In this document: piece by piece, positions 35,280 to 45,194 of the stretch
Layout of the letters: every line of letters starts with the position of its first letter
Numbering within the stretch: position 1 is the stretch's first letter
Source of the DNA: Dyella sp. C11
GTDB taxonomy: Bacteria; Pseudomonadota; Gammaproteobacteria; Xanthomonadales; Rhodanobacteraceae
Direction: 5' to 3'
NCBI RefSeq assembly: GCF_003121485.1
Contig: NZ_QAVX01000013.1
Span: forward strand, 62,001-126,000
DNA length: 64,000 bases
Translations under genes and position numbers: made by a program
The notes under the pieces: generated by a model
Seen by the model: the letters and a program-made list of their open reading frames with translations, nothing else
Database searches by the model: none
Told to the model about the DNA's origin: nothing

Positions 35280-36440
35280 TCAGTCGTCCAGGCGCGTGGC
35301 GACTCTTCGTTGCAACCAGCGCTTGAAGAGTCTGAACCCTGGTCGTATCACCAGCAGCAATGCAAAGCCCATGAGAATGCCGGAAAGTCGTTCCATGCCG
35401 GGCTTGATGCTCGCTTGCGCGTAGTTGTCGGGTACCAGAACCACCAGAAAAGCCAAGGCAAATTGAACACCGATGTAGCTGTAGCGGGCAGGGCCGTTTT
35501 CTATGTGCCGCCCTATGGCCACGCCCACGCACACGCCTGCGGTCATCATCAGCGGGTTGGAGTGACACGTGAGCAGAATGGCCATGGCCAGGAGCGCGCC
35601 CGCACTGCAGCCGATAAAGCGATGAACCATGCGCCGGGACACAAGCGTGGTTTTTGCGTCCTCCAGGCTGGCCAGCGGAACCAGCATGACGGCCATGACG
35701 GTGATGCCTGCCTGGATAAGGGCAGGGGCGGAAACCCAGGTCGAGAACAACGGTATGCACGCTGCAGCCAGCCCGGCTTGCAGCGCATGCCATGCAGCCC
35801 TTGGGTGCCACTGGCGATACGACGTGACTGGCGAAGGACGTTGGCCCGGCACCCAGCGCCGCAACGTCTTGGACGATAGGTAGCTGACGAACAGGCCTGC
35901 TGTCGTGCCCAGCACAATTTCCGTGACGCGCGTTTTCGCAAACATCGCCGGCGCCGCTGCGTGCGGCACGCCGCTTTCCACCACCACCATCACAAAGGTC
36001 AGGCCACTGAAGAGCCATGCATAGGTTCGTCGGCTTACAAGCGCCATGTACATGGTGAAGGTGACCGCCAGCAGCAGGGATAGGCTGGCGATGGCCAGGT
36101 GCCCCGCGACACCGGTAGCTACAGCCCAGCCCGCCAGGGCGCCGAGCAGCGTGCCTATGACGCGAAGCACTGCTCGCTGCGTGCTGGCCGCAAGATGGGA
36201 GCGGATCACCATGAAGCCGCTGAAGGCAGCCCATCCAATATTCTGCGTGCCCACCAGTTGCGCCAGCGCAATGGCCAGCAACACCGACGCCATGGCCTCC
36301 ACCTGATCGACCATGCGGGGCCCGGGCTGCGCCAGCGTTCGAAGATCGCGCAGCAAATCGGACCCCAGTTGCGCCAGTCCGGATAACTGCTCGTGGAAAT
36401 TGGCGGTGATGTTGTCTCGAAGCGAACGCATGTCCGGCAT
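35280..36440 (-). CDS. FUSC-family membrane protein (aromatic acid exporter-like)
   Basis: This 386-residue protein has two sets of about five to six transmembrane helices, with the FUSC pattern of ...AAFSGFMVIRSHLAASTQRAVLRVIGTLLGALAGWA near residue 75 and a second block near residue 240. FUSC proteins resemble AaeB, the inner-membrane component that exports hydroxybenzoates. No ribosome binding site stands out for the ATG. It is the last gene of a minus-strand efflux cluster, 103 bp after the HlyD-type gene, so co-transcription is likely but not certain. Confidence 0.82.
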   Translation of the reverse strand: MPDMRSLRDNITANFHEQLSGLAQLGSDLLRDLRTLAQPGPRMVDQVEAMASVLLAIALAQLVGTQNIGWAAFSGFMVIRSHLAASTQRAVLRVIGTLLGALAGWAVATGVAGHLAIASLSLLLAVTFTMYMALVSRRTYAWLFSGLTFVMVVVESGVPHAAAPAMFAKTRVTEIVLGTTAGLFVSYLSSKTLRRWVPGQRPSPVTSYRQWHPRAAWHALQAGLAAACIPLFSTWVSAPALIQAGITVMAVMLVPLASLEDAKTTLVSRRMVHRFIGCSAGALLAMAILLTCHSNPLMMTAGVCVGVAIGRHIENGPARYSYIGVQFALAFLVVLVPDNYAQASIKPGMERLSGILMGFALLLVIRPGFRLFKRWLQRRVATRLDD

Positions 36441-36543
36441 GGCAATAGATTGATCACGTGATGCCTGGAATCATCGCCGGGATCACGTCAACGTCGTGAG
36501 GATGGATGCGCGGCCCAAGGACGCGGATTGCCTTCGGGCGACG

Positions 36544-37509
36544 CTAGGGTGCGCGCCCTGGTTTCTTCGGCTGGACAAAGACCGTGCACGTCATGCCGGC
36601 GGCAATATGGGCGCCCGACGGAATCTCGTCGATGGCGATGCGAACAGGCACGCGCTGCGCCAGTCGAATCCAGGTAAATACGGGATTGACGTCAGCGAGC
36701 ACGTAGTCGCCCGATGGGTTGTCGCGATCGGTAATGCCGGTGGCAATGCTCTCCACATGCCCCTTCATGGCGACACGGCCCGACAACAGTTCGATCTTGA
36801 CGGCTTCGCCCACACTTACCTGGGGCAGCTTGGTTTCCTCGAAGTAGCCGTACACCCAGAAGGAGTGCGACTCCACGAGCACGAGGCGCGGAGAGCCCGC
36901 GATGGCGTAGTCACCCGAATACAGGTTCAGGTTGACGATGGAGCCGTCGGCCGGTGCGCGTACCACGCTGCGGTCCAGATCGATCTGGGCAGCCTGCCTG
37001 GCTGCTGTCGCCGCCTCGAGCTCGGCCTCACTGGCCTTCAGTTCTGCCTGCGCAGCGACATAAGCGGCGTCCGCCTGCTCTGCCTGCGCGCCATAGTCGG
37101 TCTTCGCCTCGTTGGACACCACTTCTTCGCCAAGCCCCGTGCGCCGCGCTGCTTGCGCGCGACGCATGGTTCGTTCGGAAGCGCGCTGTGCGATTTGTGC
37201 GTTGGAGACGGCTATCTGTGCCTGCGCTCGCGCGATGTCGGCATCCGCGCGTTTCAGGGTGGCGTGGAAGCGCTCCGGGTCAATCACGAACAGGACATCG
37301 CCTCGCCGAACCTGCTCGTTATCGTGAACGCGCACTTCGGAGACAATACCCGATACATCGGGCGCGATATGGACAACCTCTGCCCGTATTCGTCCGTCGC
37401 GCGTCCAGGGCGAGTACATATAGCCACGCCACAGACCGAAGGCAAGACTGCAGGCCACGACCAGCAAAAGGGTCGTTACCAGGAAGCGCATGATGGAAGT
37501 GGTATTCAT
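36544..37509 (-). CDS. HlyD-family membrane fusion protein (AaeA-like)
   Basis: This 321-residue protein has an N-terminal membrane anchor (about 6-28), a lipoyl-like region (VVHIAPDVSGIVSEVRVHDNEQVRRGD), a coiled-coil hairpin (about 85-175) and a second beta-barrel region. It bridges the inner-membrane pump and the outer-membrane channel. It follows the DUF1656 gene by 14 bp, as in aaeXAB operons. The partner channel is encoded at 37736. The exporter likely handles aromatic acids or similar amphiphiles; the substrate is inferred from the AaeAB family. Confidence 0.88.
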   Translation of the reverse strand: MNTTSIMRFLVTTLLLVVACSLAFGLWRGYMYSPWTRDGRIRAEVVHIAPDVSGIVSEVRVHDNEQVRRGDVLFVIDPERFHATLKRADADIARAQAQIAVSNAQIAQRASERTMRRAQAARRTGLGEEVVSNEAKTDYGAQAEQADAAYVAAQAELKASEAELEAATAARQAAQIDLDRSVVRAPADGSIVNLNLYSGDYAIAGSPRLVLVESHSFWVYGYFEETKLPQVSVGEAVKIELLSGRVAMKGHVESIATGITDRDNPSGDYVLADVNPVFTWIRLAQRVPVRIAIDEIPSGAHIAAGMTCTVFVQPKKPGRAP

Positions 37510-37522
37510 GCGCGTCGACTCG

Positions 37523-37726
37523 TCACCAGGTGCGCGTCAGCCAGCCGGCACCGCAAAACAGTGCCACGAAAAGGCAGGCCCGGAAGAGTGCGGGATGCCA
37601 TACATGTCGGTACGCGCCTGCGCGAGCCAGGGCCAGATCCAGAAACACGAAAATGGGAACGCACCCCAGAAGCACGAAAAGCAGCCCTGGTATGAAGAAG
37701 GTAAAGAGGTTGACGTCGTCGTACAT
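37523..37726 (-). CDS. DUF1656 (AaeX-like) small membrane protein
   Basis: This 67-residue protein has two transmembrane helices (about 8-30 and 45-62) and the MYDDVNLFTFF start of DUF1656. It lies between the outer-membrane channel and HlyD-type genes, with 9- and 13-bp gaps, as AaeX does in aaeXAB operons. GAGGGG lies six bases before the ATG. Its function in efflux is not established, though it is a regular member of these operons. Confidence 0.83.
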   Translation of the reverse strand: MYDDVNLFTFFIPGLLFVLLGCVPIFVFLDLALARAGAYRHVWHPALFRACLFVALFCGAGWLTRTW

Positions 37727-37735
37727 GCATGCCCC

Positions 37736-39190
37736 TCAGGCCGCCGGCGCCGGCGTCATGTCCGGTGATGGCACGTAGCCACCACCGAGTGCGCGCATCA
37801 ACAGAACCCATGCATCAAGCTCCTGCGCTTCGGTAATGATCAGCACCTGCTCTTGTCGCACCTGGGTATCCTGGGCAACGAGCACATCGAGGAATTCCGT
37901 GATGCCGCTGCGATAGCCCTGCGTGGCCAGCGTATAGGCGTGTTCCGCCGAATCCGTGGCCAACTTTGCCTGGTGGCTTTGCGTGTCGAGTGACTTGAGC
38001 GCCGTGACCTCATCGGCAACCTCTCGCAGCGCATCGAGCAGGGATTGGTTGTAAGCGTCGACGGCACCATCGTAGGACGCCACCGCAACACCGTACTGGC
38101 CCTGCAGTCGGCCGCCATCGAACAAGGGCAGCGAAATGGCGGCTCCGACTTTGTGGCCGCCACCATTCTTGTCCAGGAAGTTGAAGAACCCGCCGAACGT
38201 TGTGAGCGAACCCAGGCTAGCCAGTGCGACGAGATCGACATTCGGATAGAACGCAGCGTGCGCCGCCTTGATCCCCTGGCTTGCCGCCTCCACGCGCCAT
38301 CGTTGCGCGACGATATCCGGCCGGTGGCCGAGCAGGTCCGCAGGAAGCGCCTCCGGAAGAATCGCGACGCGGCTCAACAGGAAAGTGGGGCGGGCGAGCG
38401 CATCGCCCGCCCCAGGACCAAGCCCGGACAACGCACCCAATTCGTCCTTGATCAGCGCAATGTCATGCCTGGCCTGTTCTTCGTTGTTGGCACTGGTGGC
38501 CACGACGGTTTCCGCCTGCGTCAGCTCAAGCGGGCTGCTGAGTCCCGCATGCAGTCGCGCGGCGACAATGTTGCGGGAGCGAACCGCCTGCTCATGCAGG
38601 CTCTGGTAGGCATCCAGCAGTCGATACCGCGCCCACAACTGCACATACGCGCGCACCACGGCCACTTCAAGGGCGATCTTCACGCCCTGCAATTCGGCTG
38701 CATTTTCCTTCACTGCATCAATGGCACCTGCCAGCTCGGCGTGGTTGCGCCCCCACAGGTCCAGGTCGTAACCAAGATCCACGCCCACCTCGTTGTTCCA
38801 GACCGTGAATCCACCGGGTGGTGATGGCGTGGTGTAACGGGCAAAGCGCTCGCGGCTTAGATCCGATTGCGCATTGACCTGCGGCTTGAGGGACGCACCA
38901 GCGATGCGCGCCTCGTATTGTGCAGATTCGAGGCGAGAGCGTGCCGCCTGTATGTCGGGGCGGTGCGCCACAGCCTGCTCGATCAACTGGTTGAGCTGGG
39001 CGTCATTGAGAACCCCCCACCAGTCTGCCTGCGGCCAGCCGGCGTCGTGCGCGAGCGAGGCAATGGATGCCCCGGACTGCAGTCGCGAGGCGTCGCCCAT
39101 GGTCGCCTTGGAATGAATGTCACCCGGGCTGGCGCAAGCTGCCATCAACACAGACAGTCCGGTCAACGTAAGAGCGGATGCGCGTGGCAT
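37736..39190 (-). CDS. RND/FUSC-type efflux outer-membrane lipoprotein (NodT/TolC family)
   Basis: This 484-residue outer-membrane factor has a lipoprotein signal peptide ending LMAAC (about residues 15-19 of the protein from 39190) and two TolC-type repeats with long helices, with QADWWGVLNDAQLNQLI and LGHRPDIVAQRWRVEAA. It forms the trimeric outer-membrane duct. The ATG at 39190 has GGGAGG six bases upstream and starts 1 bp after the AaeB-like stop codon. A longer frame to 39238 overlaps that gene. This operon supplies its own channel. Confidence 0.89.
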   Translation of the reverse strand: MPRASALTLTGLSVLMAACASPGDIHSKATMGDASRLQSGASIASLAHDAGWPQADWWGVLNDAQLNQLIEQAVAHRPDIQAARSRLESAQYEARIAGASLKPQVNAQSDLSRERFARYTTPSPPGGFTVWNNEVGVDLGYDLDLWGRNHAELAGAIDAVKENAAELQGVKIALEVAVVRAYVQLWARYRLLDAYQSLHEQAVRSRNIVAARLHAGLSSPLELTQAETVVATSANNEEQARHDIALIKDELGALSGLGPGAGDALARPTFLLSRVAILPEALPADLLGHRPDIVAQRWRVEAASQGIKAAHAAFYPNVDLVALASLGSLTTFGGFFNFLDKNGGGHKVGAAISLPLFDGGRLQGQYGVAVASYDGAVDAYNQSLLDALREVADEVTALKSLDTQSHQAKLATDSAEHAYTLATQGYRSGITEFLDVLVAQDTQVRQEQVLIITEAQELDAWVLLMRALGGGYVPSPDMTPAPAA

Positions 39191-39191
39191 G

Positions 39192-41345
39192 TCAGCCTCC
39201 CACCGAGGCTGGGTGAAGCGGCGAAGCCGTGTTCGCAAGTTCGATTTCGATGACCTGCAAATACGCCCTGACGTAACCCAGCCAGGCGTGGCCTGGTGGC
39301 ATGGCTTCGCCGCTCACGTCAGCAAGGAGGCTGGCTGCCTGACGGGTCGAGGCCGCGGCACGCGCATGTCGTTCCGGGGTAACTGCCTCAAACAGCAGCG
39401 CCATGGATTCTCGCCATGGCTCGATCACGGATGACCAGGAAGTCGGCAAACGAGAAGGCTGCGTGAGCGACGCGTCGCGAATCTTGATGACCGCACTGCC
39501 CACGTCCAGCACCGCAAACCCCCACTGCCTTGCCAGTTCGGGTACGGCGGGTGCGGCCACTTGAACCATGTAATCCCTGACGCCGCTTTCAAAACGATGC
39601 AGCGACTGCGGCTCGATCTCCTTGCGGCACGCATCCGAAGACACCATGCGACGCATCTGCCAGACATAGAACCGTGTCATCCAGGCGCCGTCTGCCGGGA
39701 TGAGCACGCCAAAGGCAATCACGGCGACGCCGATGCCCGTACAAAATGCGAAGCCCGCGTCCAGCAGCCCCGTTGGGTCGTACGTGGCCGGGTTGGTGAT
39801 GTTTGCGACGTAACAAAAATAGATGTTGAAGCTGATGCCGGTGGGTCCAAGGCTTGGAAAGCTTCCGAGGTAACTCCCGAACATGATGATGGGCGCCAGT
39901 GCCGCAGCGAGCATGGCAAAGCCGTCCAGTTGCGGAAGGATGAAAAATCCAAACACGCTGGCAGCCACGGCACCGCCCACTGCGCCAAGAAAAAGCTGCC
40001 GGCTTACCCTGGAAGGATTGGGGAAGGTTGCAAACAGCGCGGCGGTAATGGCGGCACCGGTAACAGCCGTTGATCCGTTATCCCATCCCGAGATGTACCA
40101 GGCACTTGAAACCGCAGCCACAACGACAAGCGCTCGCGCTGCTGCTGCCGTGGCGGCCCAGCGATTGGCGGTGCTTGAGAAACGAATCGCGTGACGAACA
40201 AGGGTTGGTGAGCGCGCATCACTGGAAGGCGGTTCGCGAAGTGCTGCAAAGAGCCTCAAATACGTGGCGAGGTCCGCCACTGCCTCACTCAGGATGACCC
40301 TGAAGGTTTCGCAAAATGCAGGCGCGTGAGTCGGCGCACCGGAAGGTGTGCATGGCATGTCCTCGGCGTGTGGCGATGACATGTTCAGGCAGTCTTCGAG
40401 CGCCTTTTCGGTGCGATCAATGTCGCTCGACGAGAGGCTTCCCGGATCGGGAACATTCGGTAGTACGCCAAGGACACGCTGGGCGATTCGGTTGACCGCG
40501 TCCTGGTCATCGGCGTCATCGAGCAACTTCACCCGGGAACGAATCTGCTTGATGACATGGAATGTCGTGGTGACATCCAGGAACTCCGAGGTTATCTCGC
40601 GCAGCAAAGGCGTGCGCTGGCGAAGTTCAGGGTCTTCGAACACGGCCGCACTGCGAAGGCCTTCGACATCGATGCGTTCGGCATTCAATTTGAAATGGAG
40701 ACTGTCCATTTCCGCTTCGGGCTCGGAAAACGCCAGCAGGGTGCGAAGCGCGCCGATGAGGTTGCCGCAGTGGCGCTGTCCGGCTGCAAAAAAGGCGGCA
40801 CCGACGCTCTGCGGAAAAATGAACGCGTTGACGGCACTGGCGCTGGCCACGGCAATCGCCACTTCACTGGCCGTGTAGATGATGCGGTCGATAATGGCGT
40901 AGGGATCGGACCATGCCGGCACGGCGACAATCGCCGTGGCATATCCGGCGAGAACAAATGCGTAGGACTGATAGTTTCGAAAGAAAAACGCGCCCCAGAC
41001 GCACCACGCCGTCCAGCACGAGAGTGCGACATAGAAAGCAAAGAATGACTGGGACAGGTACGCGACCATGGCGAGTGCTACGGCACAACCAGCCAACATG
41101 CCAAGCAAGCGATAAATGCCTCGGGCGATGGTCATTCCCACCTGTTGATGCATCATCACAATGACGATGGACACCATGGTAGTGCGCGGAGTGCCAAGCT
41201 CCAGGCGCATGGTGATGCCAAGGCCGACAGTCAGCGCCAACGCCGTCTTGCAGGCATGAATGACGCGCACCCGATCGGACCGCCAGAAGACCTTGAGCGC
41301 CTGGAGCGTCCCCTTGTCCCACAGAACGTCGGTCTGGGTGCTCAT
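39192..41345 (-). CDS. FUSC-family inner-membrane exporter (AaeB-like)
   Basis: This 717-residue protein has an N-terminal block of about six transmembrane helices (30-170), a large soluble region (about 180-360) and a C-terminal FUSC block (about 390-520, with SRQLFLGAVGGAVAASVFG), then a cytoplasmic tail. This matches the AaeB pump that exports aromatic carboxylic acids. It is the first gene of the operon, followed by the channel lipoprotein, DUF1656 and HlyD genes. The 519-bp region before it holds its promoter. Substrate specificity is inferred. Confidence 0.87.
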   Translation of the reverse strand: MSTQTDVLWDKGTLQALKVFWRSDRVRVIHACKTALALTVGLGITMRLELGTPRTTMVSIVIVMMHQQVGMTIARGIYRLLGMLAGCAVALAMVAYLSQSFFAFYVALSCWTAWCVWGAFFFRNYQSYAFVLAGYATAIVAVPAWSDPYAIIDRIIYTASEVAIAVASASAVNAFIFPQSVGAAFFAAGQRHCGNLIGALRTLLAFSEPEAEMDSLHFKLNAERIDVEGLRSAAVFEDPELRQRTPLLREITSEFLDVTTTFHVIKQIRSRVKLLDDADDQDAVNRIAQRVLGVLPNVPDPGSLSSSDIDRTEKALEDCLNMSSPHAEDMPCTPSGAPTHAPAFCETFRVILSEAVADLATYLRLFAALREPPSSDARSPTLVRHAIRFSSTANRWAATAAAARALVVVAAVSSAWYISGWDNGSTAVTGAAITAALFATFPNPSRVSRQLFLGAVGGAVAASVFGFFILPQLDGFAMLAAALAPIIMFGSYLGSFPSLGPTGISFNIYFCYVANITNPATYDPTGLLDAGFAFCTGIGVAVIAFGVLIPADGAWMTRFYVWQMRRMVSSDACRKEIEPQSLHRFESGVRDYMVQVAAPAVPELARQWGFAVLDVGSAVIKIRDASLTQPSRLPTSWSSVIEPWRESMALLFEAVTPERHARAAASTRQAASLLADVSGEAMPPGHAWLGYVRAYLQVIEIELANTASPLHPASVGG

Positions 41346-41864
41346 GACGTTGATGTCTCACGGCTCCGGCTATCCGATGGCAGATGGACACTCCCGCGAA
41401 GCCAGCGACGACCTGTCCGGCGACGCAGGAATCGCTTGAACCTTTAAAAGCCCGCAGCGCAGCCAACGCAGTGACATCCGCCCGGTTGCGCGAAACCGGC
41501 ATCTTTGGACGCAGACGATCTCCACCAGGATGACTGATCGGTCATCGCCGTCTCATGGGCTCCTGCAAGGCGACAGGGTAATTGGGAAGGCCTTAAGACA
41601 CGTCAAGCGTGTCCAAAAGAGCATGGCGTCGATTGCACGCGAAGCCTCTTTTTATCCAAAAAACGCAAAATCCATGACCTCAATGACGCTGCACTTTCTT
41701 GCGGAAGGGATGGACTCGGAAGGCGTTTAATCTCTCTTTACTCGCCTTAACTTGTCGTATCCACGCAGTGCCACCAAGGTCTTCCCACGCCACGAAAACA
41801 AGTGGTGCGTAGATTTCGGCAGCACGGCGCAGGCGCCTTTGAAAGCCAATGAGGGAAACCAGCC
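41346..41864. promoter_or_regulatory. Divergent promoter region with a GACACG-N5-CGTGTC palindrome
   Basis: About 519 bp separate the AaeB-like operon and the plus-strand succinate-semialdehyde dehydrogenase gene. A palindrome GACACG-TCAAG-CGTGTC (41597-41613) is a good candidate for an operator of a TetR- or MarR-type regulator, none of which is encoded next door. A short plus-strand frame at 41530 has no ribosome binding site and was not accepted. Otherwise nothing is seen. Confidence 0.45.
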
Positions 41865-43268
41865 ATGCCTGCCCAGCCAAGCACTGCCGCACCCCTGTCT
41901 GCCGAGTCCCGCGACCCCGCCACCGGCAAGCTGATCAAGGCGTATCCGTTTACGACCGAGGCCGAGCTGGAGTCACTGCTGGAACGCACTCGCGCCGGGT
42001 TCCATCGTTGGCGCTTCAGCACGCTTGAGCAACGGTCCAAGGTGCTTCGCTCCATGGCTGATGCCTTGCGCAAGCACAAGGAAGAGATGGCGCTGCTGGC
42101 AACGACGGAAATGGGGCGAACACTGAATGAAGCGCGCGCAGAGATCGACAAGTGCGCCTGGCTTTGCGAATGGAATGCGGATAACGCACCCACTTTCCTC
42201 AAGGATGAGCCGACGCAGGTTCCTGATGGCAAGGCCTACGTATCCTTTCTTCCCCTCGGCACTGTTCTGGCAGTCATGCCGTGGAACATGCCGTATTGGC
42301 AAGCGATGCGATCGGCCGTTCCGATTCTCAGTGGCGGCAACGGCTATCTGCTGAAGCCAGCCGAGAACGTCGTCGGCTGTGCATTGTTGTTGCAAAAGGT
42401 ATGGGAGGAGGCGGGGTTGCCGAAAGATACGTTCATCGCCGCCAATCTCAGCCGGCCGCATGTGGCCCAAGCCATTGGTGACAACCGCATTGCGGGAGTA
42501 ACGGTCACCGGCAGCGTCAATGCTGGTCGCGCCATTTCAACGGCGGCATCCCAGGCGGTGAAGAAGGCGGTGCTGGAACTCGGTGGGTCCGATCCGTACA
42601 TCGTCCTTGCCGATGCGGATCTCGATCTTGCTGCGGAGACTGCCGTGACTGCGCGGTTCCAGAACGCAGGCCAGGTGTGTATTGCGGCCAAGCGCATCAT
42701 CGTGGAGTCGTCGGCTTACAGCGAATTCGTCGAGAAATTTCTTTCCGGCGTTCGCAAGCTTGTGGTCGGTGACAGTCGAAAGATGCAGTGCGACCTGGGC
42801 CCCATGGCGCGACTGGATTTGCTGGAACAACTGGACGGCCAGGTAAAGGCCAGCGTCAAGGCGGGCGCGGAACTGCTTGAAGGCGGAAAGCGGGTGGGCG
42901 TGGAGGGCGCCTTCTACGCTCCCACCGTACTGGGCCGGGTCAAGCCGGGCATGGCTGCCTTTGATACGGAAACGTTTGGCCCGCTCGCCGCGATTATCGA
43001 GGCGCGTGATGCCGATCATGCGGTGGAGCTTGCCAATCACAGCGAGTACGGACTCAGCGGCAACGTGTGGTCACGCGACATCGAGCGCGCCAAGGCCCTG
43101 GCGCGGCGCCTGGAAACCGGCGGTGTATTCATCAATGGGTTCTCCGCCTCCGATCCTCGCGTCCCCATCGGGGGCGTCAAGAAGAGCGGCTATGGACGCG
43201 AGCTTTCACACTTCGGGTTGCGCGAGTTCGTCAACGCGCAGACGGTTTGGGTTGACCGGCGCGGCTGA
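41865..43268 (+). CDS. NAD(P)-dependent succinate-semialdehyde dehydrogenase-like aldehyde dehydrogenase
   Basis: This 467-residue enzyme has catalytic E238 in LELGGSDPY and C272 in [11 protein letters not shown], and resembles the shorter YneI/Sad class rather than GabD. It oxidises succinate semialdehyde to succinate. GAGGGA lies about eight bases before the ATG. It is followed 50 bp later by fumarase C and then malate:quinone oxidoreductase, so its product succinate would feed the same part of the citric acid cycle. The substrate is inferred from similarity and context. Confidence 0.87.
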   Translation: MPAQPSTAAPLSAESRDPATGKLIKAYPFTTEAELESLLERTRAGFHRWRFSTLEQRSKVLRSMADALRKHKEEMALLATTEMGRTLNEARAEIDKCAWLCEWNADNAPTFLKDEPTQVPDGKAYVSFLPLGTVLAVMPWNMPYWQAMRSAVPILSGGNGYLLKPAENVVGCALLLQKVWEEAGLPKDTFIAANLSRPHVAQAIGDNRIAGVTVTGSVNAGRAISTAASQAVKKAVLELGGSDPYIVLADADLDLAAETAVTARFQNAGQVCIAAKRIIVESSAYSEFVEKFLSGVRKLVVGDSRKMQCDLGPMARLDLLEQLDGQVKASVKAGAELLEGGKRVGVEGAFYAPTVLGRVKPGMAAFDTETFGPLAAIIEARDADHAVELANHSEYGLSGNVWSRDIERAKALARRLETGGVFINGFSASDPRVPIGGVKKSGYGRELSHFGLREFVNAQTVWVDRRG

Positions 43269-43318
43269 GCGAGCACGGCAGGCGCGTTTCGCATGTTTTC
43301 CGTCGAAAGGACTTGGTC

Positions 43319-44780
43319 ATGGCGTTCATCGATCCAGGCAATCAAGTCGTCAGGGACGTACCCATCGGCGTCAGCGCCATGGGTACGCGAAAGGAGTTCG
43401 ATAGCCTTGGAACCGTGGATGTGCCGGCAGATCGTTACTGGGGCGCGCAGACCGAACGCTCGCTTCACCATTTCGACATCGGCGGCGATCGCATGCCCAA
43501 AGAGGTCTATCACGCCTACGGCTTCGTAAAAAAGGCCTGCGCACTGGTAAATGCGGATGCTGGCCGCCTGCCAGGCTGGAAGTGTGCGGCCATGGTGAAG
43601 GCTGCCGACGAAACCATTGCCGGCAAGCTTGACGACCACTACCCCCTGTTCGTGTGGCAGACCGGCTCGGGTACGCAGTCGAACATGAACGTCAATGAGG
43701 AGATTTCCAACCGGGCCATCCAGTTGCTTGGCGGGGAACTGGGCTCGCAGCAACCGATTGGACCCAATGACGACGTCAACATGGGGCAGTCGTCAAACGA
43801 CACATTCCCCACCGCCATGCATATCGCCACAGTCATGGCGCTGGATGAGCATCTGCTGCCTTCCGTCACCAGGCTTTGCGAGACCATCGAGCGCAAGGCC
43901 AATGGTTGGATGGATGTGGTGAAGATCGGGCGCACCCACCTGGAAGACGCGGTGCCACTGACAGTCGGACAGGAATGGCAGGGATGGGCGGGGCAATTGC
44001 GCGCGTGTCTTGCCGACATGGCCCTGTCCCGAGAGGGACTCTACGAACTGGCCGTGGGCGGCACGGCCGTGGGCACAGGCCTCAACGCGCCGCCGCATTT
44101 CTCCAGGGACGTTGCCGCGAAAATTGCAGAACTTACGGGCAAGCCCTTTGTTACCGCGCCCAACAAATTCACCGCACAAGGTTCGCTGGATGCCATGGTG
44201 CGTGCGGGTGCAAGCCTTCGCGGCCTGGCGGTGGCACTGATGAAGATCGCCAACGACATGCGTTGGCTCGCCTCAGGCCCGAGGTGTGGCCTGGGCGAAT
44301 TGATACTGCCAGCCAATGAACCGGGCTCGTCGATCATGCCGGGCAAGGTGAACCCCACCCAGTGCGAGGCGATCGTGATGATTGCGATTCAGGTGCTGGG
44401 CAACGACACGGCCGTAGCGCTCGCCGGGAGCCAGGGCAACTTCGAATTGAACGCCATGCGGCCGGTGATCATCAACAACCGTGCTCCATTCCATTCGCAT
44501 CCTCGCCGATGGCGGCGACCGCTTTCGGCAGTTCTCGGTGGAGGGCACCGATCTCAATCGACGGAAAATCCAAGGCTATGTGGATGGCAGCCTGATGCTG
44601 GTGACCGCGCTATCCCCGGTCATTGGTTACCAGAACGCAGCTCACATTGCGGAGCGAGCGCTCGCTGAAGACATGACGCTTAAACAGGCGGCCCTGGCCT
44701 CGGGCAAGGTCGATGAGGCGCTCTTCGATCAAACCATCAAACCCTTAAACATGGTGGGCCGCGGACTCGCGGGCGCCTGA
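43319..44780 (+). pseudogene. fumC: Class II fumarase with a one-base frameshift near its C-terminus
   Basis: The frame from the ATG at 43319 (AAAGGA seven bases upstream) encodes a normal class II fumarase, hydrating fumarate to malate. It has [27 protein letters not shown] and the signature [15 protein letters not shown]. Fumarases continue [14 protein letters not shown], but here the frame reads [13 protein letters not shown] and drifts to a stop at 44668. The correct C-terminal sequence ([14 protein letters not shown] to ...NMVGRGLAGA) is in the +1 frame from 44481 to 44780. Removing one C near 44480 restores a 486-residue protein. This is either a true mutation or a base-call/assembly error. 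The N-terminal stretch of about 20 residues before [11 protein letters not shown] is unusual. Confidence 0.82.
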
Positions 44781-44792
44781 GGAGACTCCCTC

Positions 44793-45194
44793 ATGATTCG
44801 TTGCGTACGCATGTGGACCGGCGCTGATGGGAACTCCTTGTTCGAGGAGGGCCACATTGAACTCACCGGAGGAGAGCGGGGCGACTTCGTGGGTGCTTCT
44901 ATCGCGGTGCGCGCGCTGTCCTTCAGGGAAACGAACTCGGGCGGCTCTTACGAGTGGCACCAGGACCCGGTGCCCCGCTATGTACTGACGCTGTCGGGAA
45001 CGTTGGAATTCGAAACAAAATCAGGGGCGACATTCACCATTCGCCCTGGCGATGTCCTGCTCGCACAGGACAATACGGGCAGTGGCCACAAGTGGCGACT
45101 CATCGGGGACGAGCCCTGGCGACGCGCGTACGTCGTTTACGACGCCGATGCCGGGCTGCAGTTTGTCCCTCAGCATGCGGAGGGGCAGAAATGA
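44793..45194 (+). CDS. Cupin-domain protein
   Basis: This 133-residue single cupin has a central RPGDVLLAQDNTGSGHKWRLIGDE stretch and a jelly-roll pattern (LSGTLEFETKSG). GAGGAG lies about eight bases before the ATG, and its stop overlaps the start of mqo (ATGA), so these two are translated together. Metal-ligand histidines are few, so it may be a binding or regulatory cupin. What it contributes to malate oxidation is unknown. Confidence 0.78.
   Translation: MIRCVRMWTGADGNSLFEEGHIELTGGERGDFVGASIAVRALSFRETNSGGSYEWHQDPVPRYVLTLSGTLEFETKSGATFTIRPGDVLLAQDNTGSGHKWRLIGDEPWRRAYVVYDADAGLQFVPQHAEGQK

Noticed and set aside
41530-41730. 66-residue plus-strand open frame in the divergent region before the aldehyde dehydrogenase
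   Set aside because: No ribosome binding site, no recognisable domain, and a composition that looks random; the region is better explained as promoter sequence.
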